Below are positions 9,332 to 16,956 of a stretch of DNA of 64,000 nt, one piece after another. The stretch is from Kitasatospora kifunensis. GTDB taxonomy: Bacteria > Actinomycetota > Actinomycetes > Streptomycetales > Streptomycetaceae. The stretch covers positions 434,001 through 498,000 of the forward strand of contig NZ_JACHJV010000001.1 in assembly GCF_014203855.1 (NCBI RefSeq), in the 5' to 3' direction. The position numbers and the translations under genes were made by a program. Every line of letters starts with the position of its first letter. Within the stretch, counting starts at the first letter, position 1. The notes under the pieces are model-generated. The model had not been told where the DNA came from. It saw only the letters and a program-made list of their open reading frames with translations, and ran no database searches.

Positions 9332-9468
9332 CGATGGGGAGTGAGTCGGCGCAAGGGGTGGCCGCCAGGGTCGGCCCACTGCCCGGCAGAGCACTTGTCA
9401 CCGCCAAGAGGTTTGCGATACAAAGTTGATGCGGAGCTTCGACTCCGAGCGTCAACGGGGAGGACCAG

Positions 9469-10134
9469 ATGGACGGGCAGGAGACCGGCTCGGCAGCCGG
9501 GCAGTCGATGGACGAGACGCTGGACGTCAGCCGGGTGCTGTCCCTGATCGCCGAAGAGCGCGAGCACGTCCGACGCCGGGTGCGCAGCGACCCGTTCCTG
9601 CTGTTCAGCGTGTGGGGCTGCGTCTGGCTGGTCGGCTTCGGCACGAGCTACCTCGGGTACGGCCCGGACCGGGTGATCCCCGGCTGGCTCGGCGCGGCAG
9701 TGCCCGCCGTACTGATCGTCACCGCCCTGATCTGGTCGATCGGATACTCACTGCGCATCGGCCGCGGCGTCAGCGGCCCTTCGCGCACCGTCGCCGCCAT
9801 GTACGGGTGGAGTTGGAGCCTGGGGTTCGGCTGCCTGTCCGTGGTCAACACGGCGCTGATCCGCCGCGGCCTGAGCTCCGACACCGCCGCCATGCTCTGG
9901 TCCTCCTCCGCGCTGCTGCTGACCGGCGTGCTCTACCTGGCCGGCGGCATGATCGGGCAGGACAAGGCCCGCTACAGCCTGGGGGCGTGGAGCATGCTCT
10001 GCGCGGCCGGGGCGGTCTTCGCCGGTGTCCCGGGCAACTTCCTGGTCCAGTCGCTGGCCGGTGGCGGCGGCTTCCTCGCGATGGCCGGATACCACTGGTT
10101 CCAGCGGGCCGGCGCGCGGTGGCCCCGGTCATGA
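9469..10134 (+). CDS. Integral membrane protein, about 6 TM segments
   Basis: About 221 aa. After a 45-residue polar N-terminus with a charged helix (AEEREHVRRRV), there are about six hydrophobic segments, for example FLLFSVWGCVWLVGFGTSYL and AALIWS-type helices. It matches membrane proteins commonly found just before small winged-helix regulators in streptomycetes. ATG 9469 has GGGGAGG upstream. It overlaps the next gene by 4 bp (ATGA), so translation is coupled. It may sense or be controlled in concert with the regulator. No enzymatic motif is seen. Confidence 0.8.
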   Translation: MDGQETGSAAGQSMDETLDVSRVLSLIAEEREHVRRRVRSDPFLLFSVWGCVWLVGFGTSYLGYGPDRVIPGWLGAAVPAVLIVTALIWSIGYSLRIGRGVSGPSRTVAAMYGWSWSLGFGCLSVVNTALIRRGLSSDTAAMLWSSSALLLTGVLYLAGGMIGQDKARYSLGAWSMLCAAGAVFAGVPGNFLVQSLAGGGGFLAMAGYHWFQRAGARWPRS

Positions 10135-10424
10135 TCCCCGAACTGGATCCGGTCATCCACGCACAGGCCCGCCTGCGCGTCACGGTCGCGCTGGCCGCAC
10201 TGGCGCCCGACGACCGGATCACCTTCCCGCGGCTGCAGGAGCTCCTGACCATGACCGCGGGCAACCTCTCCACCCACCTGCGCAAGCTCGAAGACGCCGG
10301 TTACGTCGAGATCACCAAGACCCACACCCGCCGCACTCCCGTCACCCAGGTCGCCCTCACCGGCGCGGGGCGCGCGGCCTTCGAGGCCTACACCGCGACG
10401 CTGCGCTCGCTTCTCGACTCGTGA
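10131..10424 (+). CDS. Winged-helix transcriptional regulator, ArsR/MarR-like
   Basis: About 97 aa, a single winged-helix domain: recognition helix region TAGNLSTHLRKLEDAGYVEI, followed by the wing KTHTRRTPVTQVALT. This is the compact HTH family that often controls an adjacent membrane protein. The start ATG overlaps the preceding stop codon (ATGA). No ligand-binding domain or metal-binding cysteines are visible. The middle position in a membrane-regulator-membrane operon suggests autoregulation of that operon. Confidence 0.85.
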   Translation: MIPELDPVIHAQARLRVTVALAALAPDDRITFPRLQELLTMTAGNLSTHLRKLEDAGYVEITKTHTRRTPVTQVALTGAGRAAFEAYTATLRSLLDS

Positions 10425-10475
10425 GCCGGCGGCTCGCCGCTCCCCCTATCTGATTCCTCGCCAGGAGCACCAGCC

Positions 10476-11141
10476 ATGCGCAGCACCGCCAACGAACCCC
10501 CGCTCCCCCGTACCACCGGCGTCCAACCAGCCGGCTCGGCCAGCCCGGCCGGCACGGACGGCTCTGCCGGCACGGACGGCTCGGCCGGCCTCAACCGCGC
10601 CGAACTGCGCGGCCGGGCCACCGGCGCCGGCCTCCTCGCCTTCTTCGCCTTCGGCTGGACCGTCTGCGGCGCCTCCGGCCTGCACACCACGCTCGGCGAG
10701 GTCCTGCTCGCCATCGCCGCCCTCGCCTCGGTCACCGTCGTCGGCCTCGCCGTCCGCACCGCCCGGCAGGCTGCGAACGCCCCCGCCGGAGGCGACAGTG
10801 CCCGGGGGAAGGCCATCGGACGCCGCTTCGGGCTCATCGCCGCCGCCGAGTGGATCGGGATCTTCGCCGCCGTCCGCGCCCTCGACGCCACCGGACACCC
10901 GCACCTGATCGCCGCCGTCATCGCGCTCGGGGTCGGCCTCCACTTCTTCCCCTTGGCCCGCCTGTTCAACGTCCGGATCTACTACGCCACCGGGATCGCG
11001 CTGTGCCTGATCGCCCTGGCCACCGTCCTGCTGGCTCCGCTGACCGGCTCCGACCTGCTCTGGACCCTGCTGCCCGGCCTCGGCTGCGCGCTGGCCCTCT
11101 ACGCGACCTGCGCCTACGTCCTGCGCGGCTCCCTCAGCTGA
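10476..11141 (+). CDS. Integral membrane protein, five to six TM segments
   Basis: About 221 aa. A Pro/Ala/Gly-rich cytosolic N-terminus contains a short SAGTDG repeat. It is followed by hydrophobic helices such as GLLAFFAFGWTVCG, EVLLAIAALASVTVVGLAV, LIAAVIALGVGLHFF and CLIALATVLLAPL. The gene is third in the operon begun at 9469 (51-bp gap) and is followed by a strong terminator. No known transporter signature is seen. Confidence 0.78.
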   Translation: MRSTANEPPLPRTTGVQPAGSASPAGTDGSAGTDGSAGLNRAELRGRATGAGLLAFFAFGWTVCGASGLHTTLGEVLLAIAALASVTVVGLAVRTARQAANAPAGGDSARGKAIGRRFGLIAAAEWIGIFAAVRALDATGHPHLIAAVIALGVGLHFFPLARLFNVRIYYATGIALCLIALATVLLAPLTGSDLLWTLLPGLGCALALYATCAYVLRGSLS

Positions 11142-11174
11142 CCGACGTTCAGCCGACGGTCCCGCCCAGGACAG

Positions 11175-11206
11175 CGGACCGCGCCCGCGGGGGCGGGCGC
11201 GGTCCG
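11175..11206 (+). terminator. Strong hairpin terminator
   Basis: A perfect 14-bp GC-rich stem (11175-11188 with 11193-11206) and a GGGG loop lie 33 bp after the stop at 11141. It lacks a long U tract, as is usual in streptomycetes. Confidence 0.8.
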
Positions 11207-11283
11207 TTCGGGAGCCGTACGCCGTACCCCCGTCTTCCTTCAACTATGAGCTATGCGTGATGCGTTATGAGCCGCTAACTGCC

Positions 11284-11760
11284 TTACCGCTTGTCGGCAC
11301 CGACCTTGTCCGCGTCCGATTTGCCGACCTCCGACTTACCGACCTCCGACTTACCGACCTCCGACTTGCCGGCACCCGCCTTCTCGGCGTCGGCCTTCTC
11401 GGCGTCCGCTGCCGTCGCGGGCGCGGTCGGCTCGGTCTCGGCCACGGTGTTCTCGGGCGACGCCGCCGGAGCGGGGACCGTCTCGGGGACCGCTGCCGGA
11501 GCCTCCTGGCCCGCGGCCTCGTAGGCGGCCACGTGGGTGCGCACCTCCTTGAGGGTCAGGTCCAGCAGATTGGCCGTGATGTCCAGGCCGCCGAAGGCTT
11601 CGACGGCCCCGGCCACCGCCCGGCTCAGCTCGGCCTGAGCCTGGGCCATCTGCTCCAGGGAGTGGTTGTAGGCGTCAAGGGCGGCGAGCTGGAGCCGATG
11701 ACGTTCTTGTACCTCGTTGCGCCGACGGACCGCTTCCGCCTGTGGTTCTGTGATGCTCAT
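11284..11760 (-). CDS. Conserved hypothetical coiled-coil protein with repeat tail
   Basis: About 158 aa, cytoplasmic. Residues 1-55 are a predicted helix or coiled coil (RRRNEVQERHRLQLAALDAY). Residues 56-80 continue as a helical domain (ANLLDLTLKEVRTHVAAYEA). From about 85 onward the protein is low-complexity Ala/Pro/Glu, followed by several copies of GKSEV. No enzyme motif is visible. The tail comes from a 15-bp DNA repeat, so its length is likely to vary between strains. Confidence 0.65.
   Translation of the reverse strand: MSITEPQAEAVRRRNEVQERHRLQLAALDAYNHSLEQMAQAQAELSRAVAGAVEAFGGLDITANLLDLTLKEVRTHVAAYEAAGQEAPAAVPETVPAPAASPENTVAETEPTAPATAADAEKADAEKAGAGKSEVGKSEVGKSEVGKSDADKVGADKR
11321..11365. 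repeat. 15-bp tandem repeat, three units, inside a CDS
   Basis: Three head-to-tail units of TT[G/A]CCGACCTCCGAC encode GKSEV repeats at the C-terminus of the gene at 11284-11760. Partial degenerate copies follow on the right. Confidence 0.85.
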
Positions 11761-11978
11761 ACCGCCATAATCTCAGCCCGCCGGGCCGTGTCGCAGCCAA
11801 AGGTCCCGCCCGACCCGAGCATTCGTGCCGGTGTCATCGCCGATTCGCCTGGGCCTACGCCTCCCTCGGCGCCCGGGCCCACACGGGCGGCGCAGCGGTT
11901 GTGCGCCCCCGGCGCACGCTAGTTGAAACGCGCTCACCTGAGTCACGGACACCTGAGGTCGACTCAGCTGGTGCCGCG

Positions 11979-13556
11979 TCAGCGGCGCTCGACCCTGTTC
12001 CAGGCGCGGCGCGCGGCGGCCAGGTCCTCCTCGCTGTGGTCGCGCTGGGCGCCGTACAGCACGCCGTAGCCGAAGGTGTCCTGCCGCAGGCGGCGGGCCT
12101 CGGCCGCGACCAGCAGGATCGCCTGCTGGGTGACCACCGCGTCCTGGTAGCTGCCCAGCGGCTGCTGGATGGCCTTCAAGTCGCCCGCCACCCGCCGCCC
12201 GCCCGCCCCGAGCGCCGGGTAGAGGCACTCGGCGGCGTACCGGGCCTGCTTGGCCGCCTTGCGAGCCCGGTGCACGGCCTCGTCGCGCTGATCGCCGGGG
12301 GGCAGCGCGAAGGCCGCGCGCAGGCGGCGGCCGGTGCGCCGGCACTCGCGGCGCAGCGTCCGCCGGGCCACCGAGCGCCCGGCCTCGGCGTGCTTGCGCA
12401 GCCAGGGCCGGTCGGCGAACCGCTCCAGGCTGTCCAACAGGCGGTAGTAGCGCGGGCTGTCCAGCGCCACCAGCACCTCGTGGTGGGCCTGGCGGTAGTG
12501 CTGGGCGAACCAGCGCTCCAGCTGGGCGGGCAGCTCCTCGCTCTGCGCCGAAAGCGGCAACTGAGCTGCCTGAGCGGTGAGTCGGGCCCCGGTGACCTCC
12601 GCGTCGCGGGCGCGACCGAGCAAGGTGCCGAGCCAGCGCAACTCCTCGCTCAGCCGGTCGGTGCGGTGCCGGCGCAGCAGTCGGCGGTTGGCGACCAGCG
12701 CGCTGCGCATCCGGCGCTGGCAGATCCGCATCTGGTGCACCGCGTCCGGCTCGTCGAGTCGAACGGCGACATCGAGGGTGACCAGGCGCTCGGCGTTCTG
12801 GCGCAGGTACGCCGCCAGCGCCGCTGCAGTTGCCCCGCCCGCTCTGGTCGCCCCGCCCACTCCGGTCGCCCCGCCCCTGCCGCGCCGCCTGCCGGCGACG
12901 CGGTCACCGTCGGCGCCGTCACCGTCGGCGCCGTCACCGCCCAGCGCCCGAGCGAGCTCGGGCCCGTCCTCGGCGGGCCGTAGGCCCTGCCCGCGCAGCA
13001 CCTGCTCGACCGCTACCAGCAGGCCCGCGCCGCCGTGCGCGAGCTCCACCCTGGTCCGCGCCCAGCTCGTCACGGGGGCCGCCACTCCTGGCCCCGGCTC
13101 GAGGACCCGGGCCGACACCTGGTCCTCGACCACCTCGGCCAGCGTGCGACCGCGGCGGTCGACCAGCAGTGTGCGGCTCCTGACGGTCCGCAGCCGGGCC
13201 ACCCCGCGCAGCTCACGGCCACGCGTGTGGGCCCGCACCAGGGCCGCCAGCCGGGCGGGCACGTTGCCCGGCACGCCCGCGGCGAGCGGCAGCCCGAACT
13301 CACGGCGGCTGCCGTCCTCGGCCGGGATCGTCAGGTGCCATCCGGCCTCGCTGTCGCCGGAGCGGCGTCGCAGGGTGATCCCCTGTCGCAGCAGCCGCAG
13401 GTCGGCGGTGTCGTAGTGGACGGCGTCCAGGTGCTGTCGCGGTGTGTGCTTGACGGCGGCGACGCCGAGCAGCTCGTCCGGCCGCAGCTGGCGGTCGGCC
13501 AAGCCCTCGAACTCGACGACGCGCTCGCCCTCGCGGTGCATGGTGGCCACACCCAT
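11979..13556 (-). CDS. CYTH and CHAD domain protein
   Basis: About 525 aa. The N-terminal CYTH domain (triphosphate tunnel fold; GERVVEFEG, LDAVHYDTADLRL, ITLRRRSGDSEAGWHLTIP) binds and may cleave an inorganic or organic triphosphate. The C-terminal CHAD domain is all helical and rich in His and Arg (VHQMRICQRRMRSAL, VHRARKAAKQARYAAE), matching the polyphosphate-binding family. A Gly/Ala/Thr-rich linker with GGAT and DGADGDG repeats joins them. The combination points to polyphosphate metabolism or granule association. The start is uncertain: ATG 13541, 13556 or 13589 are all possible and none has a strong ribosome site. Confidence 0.85.
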   Translation of the reverse strand: MGVATMHREGERVVEFEGLADRQLRPDELLGVAAVKHTPRQHLDAVHYDTADLRLLRQGITLRRRSGDSEAGWHLTIPAEDGSRREFGLPLAAGVPGNVPARLAALVRAHTRGRELRGVARLRTVRSRTLLVDRRGRTLAEVVEDQVSARVLEPGPGVAAPVTSWARTRVELAHGGAGLLVAVEQVLRGQGLRPAEDGPELARALGGDGADGDGADGDRVAGRRRGRGGATGVGGATRAGGATAAALAAYLRQNAERLVTLDVAVRLDEPDAVHQMRICQRRMRSALVANRRLLRRHRTDRLSEELRWLGTLLGRARDAEVTGARLTAQAAQLPLSAQSEELPAQLERWFAQHYRQAHHEVLVALDSPRYYRLLDSLERFADRPWLRKHAEAGRSVARRTLRRECRRTGRRLRAAFALPPGDQRDEAVHRARKAAKQARYAAECLYPALGAGGRRVAGDLKAIQQPLGSYQDAVVTQQAILLVAAEARRLRQDTFGYGVLYGAQRDHSEEDLAAARRAWNRVERR

Positions 13557-13673
13557 ACGATGCGCATGCCCACCGCAGGTGCGCATCACACGGCGGCGGC
13601 CGGCCGAGGGGTCGCGAGGACGCCTACCTGGGCTCGCTCGTCACGCTCAGTAGCCGTCGGGGCCTCGCCCTCG

Positions 13674-14456
13674 CTACCCCTCCCCCAGCAGCTCCGCGCG
13701 CCGAGCCAGCGCCCAGGCCCGTTCGGCCTCGATGTCCGGGATGAAGTCCTGCCGCTGGAAGGTCGACCACGGCTCTACGCCGAGCGGGCCCAGGCGGGCG
13801 ATCCGCTCGGTCTCCCACCGCTGCAGCCGGGCCAGCGCGTCCAGTACGTCGCTCGGGTCCGCGCCGTAGGCCGCGCAGAGCAGGCGCAGCCGGCGGGCGA
13901 GCGGTGCGCCGTCCGGGCCGAAGCCGGCCCTGCGCTGGCGCTCCAGCGAGCGCAGCGGCACGGTGTACCAGGCGAGTTGGGCCAGGTCGTCGAGCGGCTC
14001 GCCGGGAACGGCCAGGTCCCAGTCGATGAAGCCGACCAGCCCCTCCTGCGTCCAGACCGAGTTCCAGCTGGTGAGGTCACCGTGACGCATGATCAGACCG
14101 GGCCGCCACGGCACATCGCCACCGGCCCACACCGCCTGCGGCGAGGGTCGGAAGTCGCGCACGGCCTCGTGGTAGTCGCGCAGCCAGCGGCCCAGCGCGA
14201 CGGCGGCCTCATCCGCGAGCAGCGCCTGCGGCCACGGGGAGAGCCCGACCTCACCGTGCAGCAGCGACACCACCTCCTCGCCGTCCTGCGGGCCCGCCCC
14301 CAACGCCCGGGGCGCACCGGCGAAGCCGACCCGCTCCAGGTGTTGCAGCAGCTCACGCACCGCGGCACTCCACTCGCGCCACGGTCGGCGGATGGACTCG
14401 CCCTCGCGGCGCACCAGGGACAGGCCGCCTTGCATCGACTCGCCGTCTTGGATCAT
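13674..14456 (-). CDS. Aminoglycoside phosphotransferase-fold kinase
   Basis: About 260 aa. The Brenner motif HGDLTSWNSVW carries the catalytic Asp and the metal-binding Asn. GFIDWDLAVPGEPLDDLAQL supplies the second metal-binding Asp. This is the APH/choline kinase fold, which phosphorylates small-molecule hydroxyls such as aminoglycosides, homoserine or sugars. The N-terminal ATP lobe is short and the usual Lys region is degenerate. Resistance function cannot be claimed. It is likely a housekeeping small-molecule kinase. Confidence 0.8.
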   Translation of the reverse strand: MIQDGESMQGGLSLVRREGESIRRPWREWSAAVRELLQHLERVGFAGAPRALGAGPQDGEEVVSLLHGEVGLSPWPQALLADEAAVALGRWLRDYHEAVRDFRPSPQAVWAGGDVPWRPGLIMRHGDLTSWNSVWTQEGLVGFIDWDLAVPGEPLDDLAQLAWYTVPLRSLERQRRAGFGPDGAPLARRLRLLCAAYGADPSDVLDALARLQRWETERIARLGPLGVEPWSTFQRQDFIPDIEAERAWALARRAELLGEG

Positions 14457-14664
14457 GGCCGCAGCCTAACCGGCCGTCCAGGTCGAGAGTCTCCCCGTTT
14501 CTCGACACAGCCGGGCACTCCTCCAACGCCCGGCCGGTCACGGCCTGCGCAGCTCGGGCTGGACCCAAGCGTCGTACCGACCGGCGGAGCCTCGATGGGC
14601 GCCAACCGCAGCTCGATCTTCATCCAGTCCGCGTACTAGCGACGGTCGAAGAACATGCACGAGA

Positions 14665-14689
14665 CCCCCGAGTATCAAGTGCTCGGGGG
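14665..14689 (-). terminator. Hairpin after the DUF397 gene
   Basis: CCCCCGAG (14665-14672) pairs with CTCGGGGG (14682-14689) around a 9-base loop, 21 bases past the stop of the DUF397 gene on its coding strand. It is a likely terminator and marks the left edge of the accessory module. Confidence 0.65.
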
Positions 14690-14709
14690 CCGCACTGTCA
14701 GCGAAAGGT

Positions 14710-15036
14710 TCAAGCCCGCGCCATGTCCTTGAGCTTGGCGAGTGCGGTCTTCGTGTCGCCGGTTTCGAGCACCTCCAGCACGGCTGTCCGCTCGCTCTCG
14801 TCCAGGTAGAAGCGGTCGTCGTTGCCGATGAGCACCGAGATGAGGGCGGCCACGCGCTCGCTCTTGTCGAATGCCAGAGGGGTGAGGTCGGGCCGCTTGG
14901 TGTCGCCGAGCCAGATGTCGCCGTTGTCGAACTCAATGACGTTGACACAGCTGTTGGCGTTCTGTGACGCCTTCGGCTTCCCCCAACCGCTCGCGCTCTC
15001 GGACTCGTGGTGGCCGTAGGGGTCATGGCGTTCCAT
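14710..15036 (-). CDS. DUF397 family protein, partner of the upstream XRE regulator
   Basis: About 108 aa. The DUF397 pattern is recognisable: SGWGKPKASQNANSCVNVIE, DIWLGDTKRPDLTPLAF and an aromatic/hydrophobic C-terminal helix. Such small proteins almost always follow an XRE/DUF5753 regulator in actinomycetes (the WhiJ/AbaA-like arrangement) and are thought to modulate it. The start ATG shares its A with the stop of the regulator (TGATG), so translation is coupled. A C-terminal extension (ESERTAVLEVLETGDTKTAL) is longer than in the shortest members. Confidence 0.82.
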   Translation of the reverse strand: MERHDPYGHHESESASGWGKPKASQNANSCVNVIEFDNGDIWLGDTKRPDLTPLAFDKSERVAALISVLIGNDDRFYLDESERTAVLEVLETGDTKTALAKLKDMARA

Positions 15037-15890
15037 CAGCGGATCTCTTTCAGTCGATCTTGAATTGCGGCGACGGTATCACCAGGCTCCAAGGCGAGAC
15101 GCCAGACCTTGGTGAAGGCGCGCTGGAAACGTTGATTGTCCTGCGGTTCCCGAACGTAGTGGGTTCCGAGACCCTCGGAGAAGACGACCTTCGGTGCACC
15201 TTCCTCGGAGAAGCTGAGTCTATCCACCACAGCTGCCGACCTCCCAGGACGACCTGAAGACCTCGGCACCATCTGAAGGGTGACGTTGTCCAACTCGGCC
15301 AACTCCAGGAGGTGCTCCAACTGGCCGACGATGATCTCGCGCACGGCGGAGCCATGGAGTGCGTCCTCGTGGAAGAGGCTATGGACGCGGAGCGGTTCGG
15401 AGCCGAACAAGCGGCGCTGTCGCTCCCCTCGGATTTGGAGCCACAGTTCCAGATCATCAGGCCCCACCCCTACCCACTCGTTCTCGATGATCTCGCGGGC
15501 AAAGGCTTCGGTCTGGAACATGAGGCCGAAGGTGTCACGGGTCAGCTCTTCAAGTAGGCACGCCTCGGCCTCAAGCGCCAAGCGTCGTGCGAACGTTGGC
15601 GGAACAAGGGCACCGTACTTGGCCCACCACGCGACGACGAGATCTTCCGTGAGGTAGCTGACGAGCTCCTCCCGCAGTACGCCGGTGATCTCATAGAAGT
15701 CGAGGAGCTTGACGAGGGACTTCTCCCCGATCTTCTGCTTACCCTTCTCGACCCTGCTCAGGTAGCCAGGGTCCATCTGGGCTTCCTTGCCTACGACATG
15801 GAGCGCCCTATCGCCTCGGATCTTCTTCAGCTCGGCGCCGAGCGCTTCGAGGTTGATCGCCGAGACCGTCTTGTGCGCTTGCGTTGCCAC
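15036..15890 (-). CDS. XRE-type regulator with DUF5753 domain, WhiJ-like
   Basis: About 284 aa. Residues 13-70 form an XRE helix-turn-helix (LGAELKKIRGDRALHVVGKE, DPGYLSRVEKGKQKIGEKSL). Residues 95-280 match the DUF5753 ligand or partner domain (VPPTFARRLALEAEAC, ERQRRLFG, VREIIVGQLEHLLELAEL, VTLQMVPRSSG). GTG 15890 has GGGAGGGG six bases upstream. It is coupled to the DUF397 gene and diverges from an anti-sigma-like ATPase. This is the standard three-gene locus of WhiJ-type developmental regulators. It probably binds the palindrome at 15969-15993 and represses itself and the rightward operon. Confidence 0.88.
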   Translation of the reverse strand: MATQAHKTVSAINLEALGAELKKIRGDRALHVVGKEAQMDPGYLSRVEKGKQKIGEKSLVKLLDFYEITGVLREELVSYLTEDLVVAWWAKYGALVPPTFARRLALEAEACLLEELTRDTFGLMFQTEAFAREIIENEWVGVGPDDLELWLQIRGERQRRLFGSEPLRVHSLFHEDALHGSAVREIIVGQLEHLLELAELDNVTLQMVPRSSGRPGRSAAVVDRLSFSEEGAPKVVFSEGLGTHYVREPQDNQRFQRAFTKVWRLALEPGDTVAAIQDRLKEIR

Positions 15891-15968
15891 CTGCCCCTCC
15901 CTTCTGCGTCAAGCCAGTTTGCGGGTCGGCTACCAACGGATGCAAGGCAAGGGGCGGACCATGATCAA

Positions 15969-15993
15969 AGTCAATCTCTTGACGAGATTGACT
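15969..15993. promoter_or_regulatory. Perfect palindrome, likely operator of the WhiJ-like regulator
   Basis: AGTCAATCTC-TTGAC-GAGATTGACT, with 10-bp perfect arms and a 5-bp spacer, lies in the 222-bp divergent region between the regulator (start 15890) and the ATPase (start 16113). It overlaps TTGAC sequences that could be -35 boxes on both strands. Confidence 0.6.
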
Positions 15994-16112
15994 TGCGCCT
16001 GAGGCATCGTCAGGTCCACACTCATACTTGCTACACACCGAAGTCACATCACTACGGTGCGTTCCAAGATCATGCGCGGGCGGACCCCTCTCCCGTGCGG
16101 TTTGGAGGAGCA

Positions 16113-16601
16113 GTGGGCGCGGACCGCCGGCCAGAGGCAAGACCGAGCAGAACCAGCACCTTCTCTGCTGTACCAGGGTTCGTGAAGTTGGCACGCGACT
16201 TCGCGGTGGATGTCGCCCTGTCGAACGGCTGGAGCGACGACTTCGCCCTCAGGCTGGTGGTAAGCGAGCTGGCCACCAACGCAGTGCAGGCGAAGGCCTC
16301 GCGGTTCACGCTCACCATCTTCGAGCCGTACGAGGACGAGACCGGCAGGTACCTCTTGTTCGAGGTAGCCGACGACTGTTCAGACATCCCCGCCCAGGAG
16401 CAGGCGATGTCGAAGCCCGCTGAAGGGGAAGTGCCTTCCGAGAACGGGCGCGGGCTGCCGCTGGTAGCGACTCTCTCCGAGGAGTGGCACCCGGAGAAGC
16501 GTAAGGGCGGTAAGGCAATCTGCGTCACGCTCAAGGAGGAACGCCATGCACCTGCGCGGGGCTGCAACCCCTCGGTTCGCCTCACACAGTCTGTGGCGTA
16601 G
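16113..16601 (+). CDS. Anti-sigma-factor-like ATP-binding protein (HATPase_c)
   Basis: About 162 aa, a lone GHKL ATPase domain of the RsbW/SpoIIAB type. The N box is VVSELATNAVQAKA, the G1 region is FEVADDCSDIP and the G2 region is ENGRGLPLVATLSEEW. G1 lacks the usual DxGxG, so nucleotide binding may be weak. GTG 16113 has GGAGGAG upstream; the in-frame extension back to 15798 lies across the divergent promoter and is not expected. These proteins accompany XRE/DUF397 pairs and may sequester or modify the regulator. Confidence 0.83.
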   Translation: MGADRRPEARPSRTSTFSAVPGFVKLARDFAVDVALSNGWSDDFALRLVVSELATNAVQAKASRFTLTIFEPYEDETGRYLLFEVADDCSDIPAQEQAMSKPAEGEVPSENGRGLPLVATLSEEWHPEKRKGGKAICVTLKEERHAPARGCNPSVRLTQSVA

Positions 16602-16632
16602 CGCGGTGGTCGCCATGCTGGTGCCAGCGTGA
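16546..16632 (+). CDS. Tiny ORF (28 aa) with strong ribosome site
   Basis: ATG 16546 has AAGGAGGAA five bases upstream, one of the best ribosome sites in the module. The ORF encodes MHLRGAATPRFASHSLWRSA then VVAMLVPA. It overlaps the end of the ATPase gene by 56 bp in another frame, and its stop overlaps the next tiny ORF (GTGA). It could be a regulatory leader peptide or a small protein. The evidence is only the ribosome site and the coupling. Confidence 0.4.
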   Translation: MHLRGAATPRFASHSLWRSAVVAMLVPA

Positions 16633-16757
16633 GCGCCTTCGTGCAGCTTCCCTTCGATTGCCTGATGTACAGCGCTATGTCGGCAGCGACTATGTCCGAG
16701 AGCGTGGAGACCACCGCACGGGCCGGCAGATCAACTCGCCGAGCCAACTCAGCTTAA
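16629..16757 (+). CDS. Small ORF (42 aa) coupled to the preceding tiny ORF
   Basis: GTG 16629 overlaps the previous stop as GTGA. The product starts MSAFVQLPFDCLMYSAMSAA and ends in a basic Ser/Arg-rich tail (ARAGRSTRRANSA). One Cys is present. It lies 200 bp before the six-gene operon. No homologue is recognised, and it could be a leader peptide, a small regulator or chance. Confidence 0.35.
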   Translation: MSAFVQLPFDCLMYSAMSAATMSESVETTARAGRSTRRANSA

Positions 16758-16761
16758 TTAC

Positions 16762-16810
16762 TTGGGATTTGCCGATGCGAGCCGAGTTGTCTCACGATCG
16801 CATGTCCCAA
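16762..16810 (+). promoter_or_regulatory. Nested inverted repeat in the leader of the nucleotide operon
   Basis: TTGGGA (16762-16767) pairs with TCCCAA (16805-16810), and ATGCGA (16775-16780) pairs with TCGCAT (16798-16803). The result is a possible two-part stem in the region upstream of the operon start at 16957. It may be an operator or a leader RNA structure. Confidence 0.3.
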
Positions 16811-16956
16811 TGGCCGACCGTTCCTACCCTGGTGGACCGGTCCCGGCGCAGACGGTGCGCCACCGACCCCGCTTCTCCGGCCGCGCCTGTTTCCATCACA
16901 GCGCAACACTGCGCGAAGGATCCGCGATCAGTGTTGTATCCCCATAGGAGGGCAAT

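Noticed and set aside
14458..14660. Gene or RNA in the gap between the kinase and the DUF397 gene
   Set aside because: Only the end of a shadow frame and a terminator hairpin are visible; no start, ribosome site or tRNA-like fold.
15798..16112. N-terminal extension of the ATPase
   Set aside because: It would cover the divergent promoter and palindrome; GTG 16113 has the ribosome site and gives the family length.
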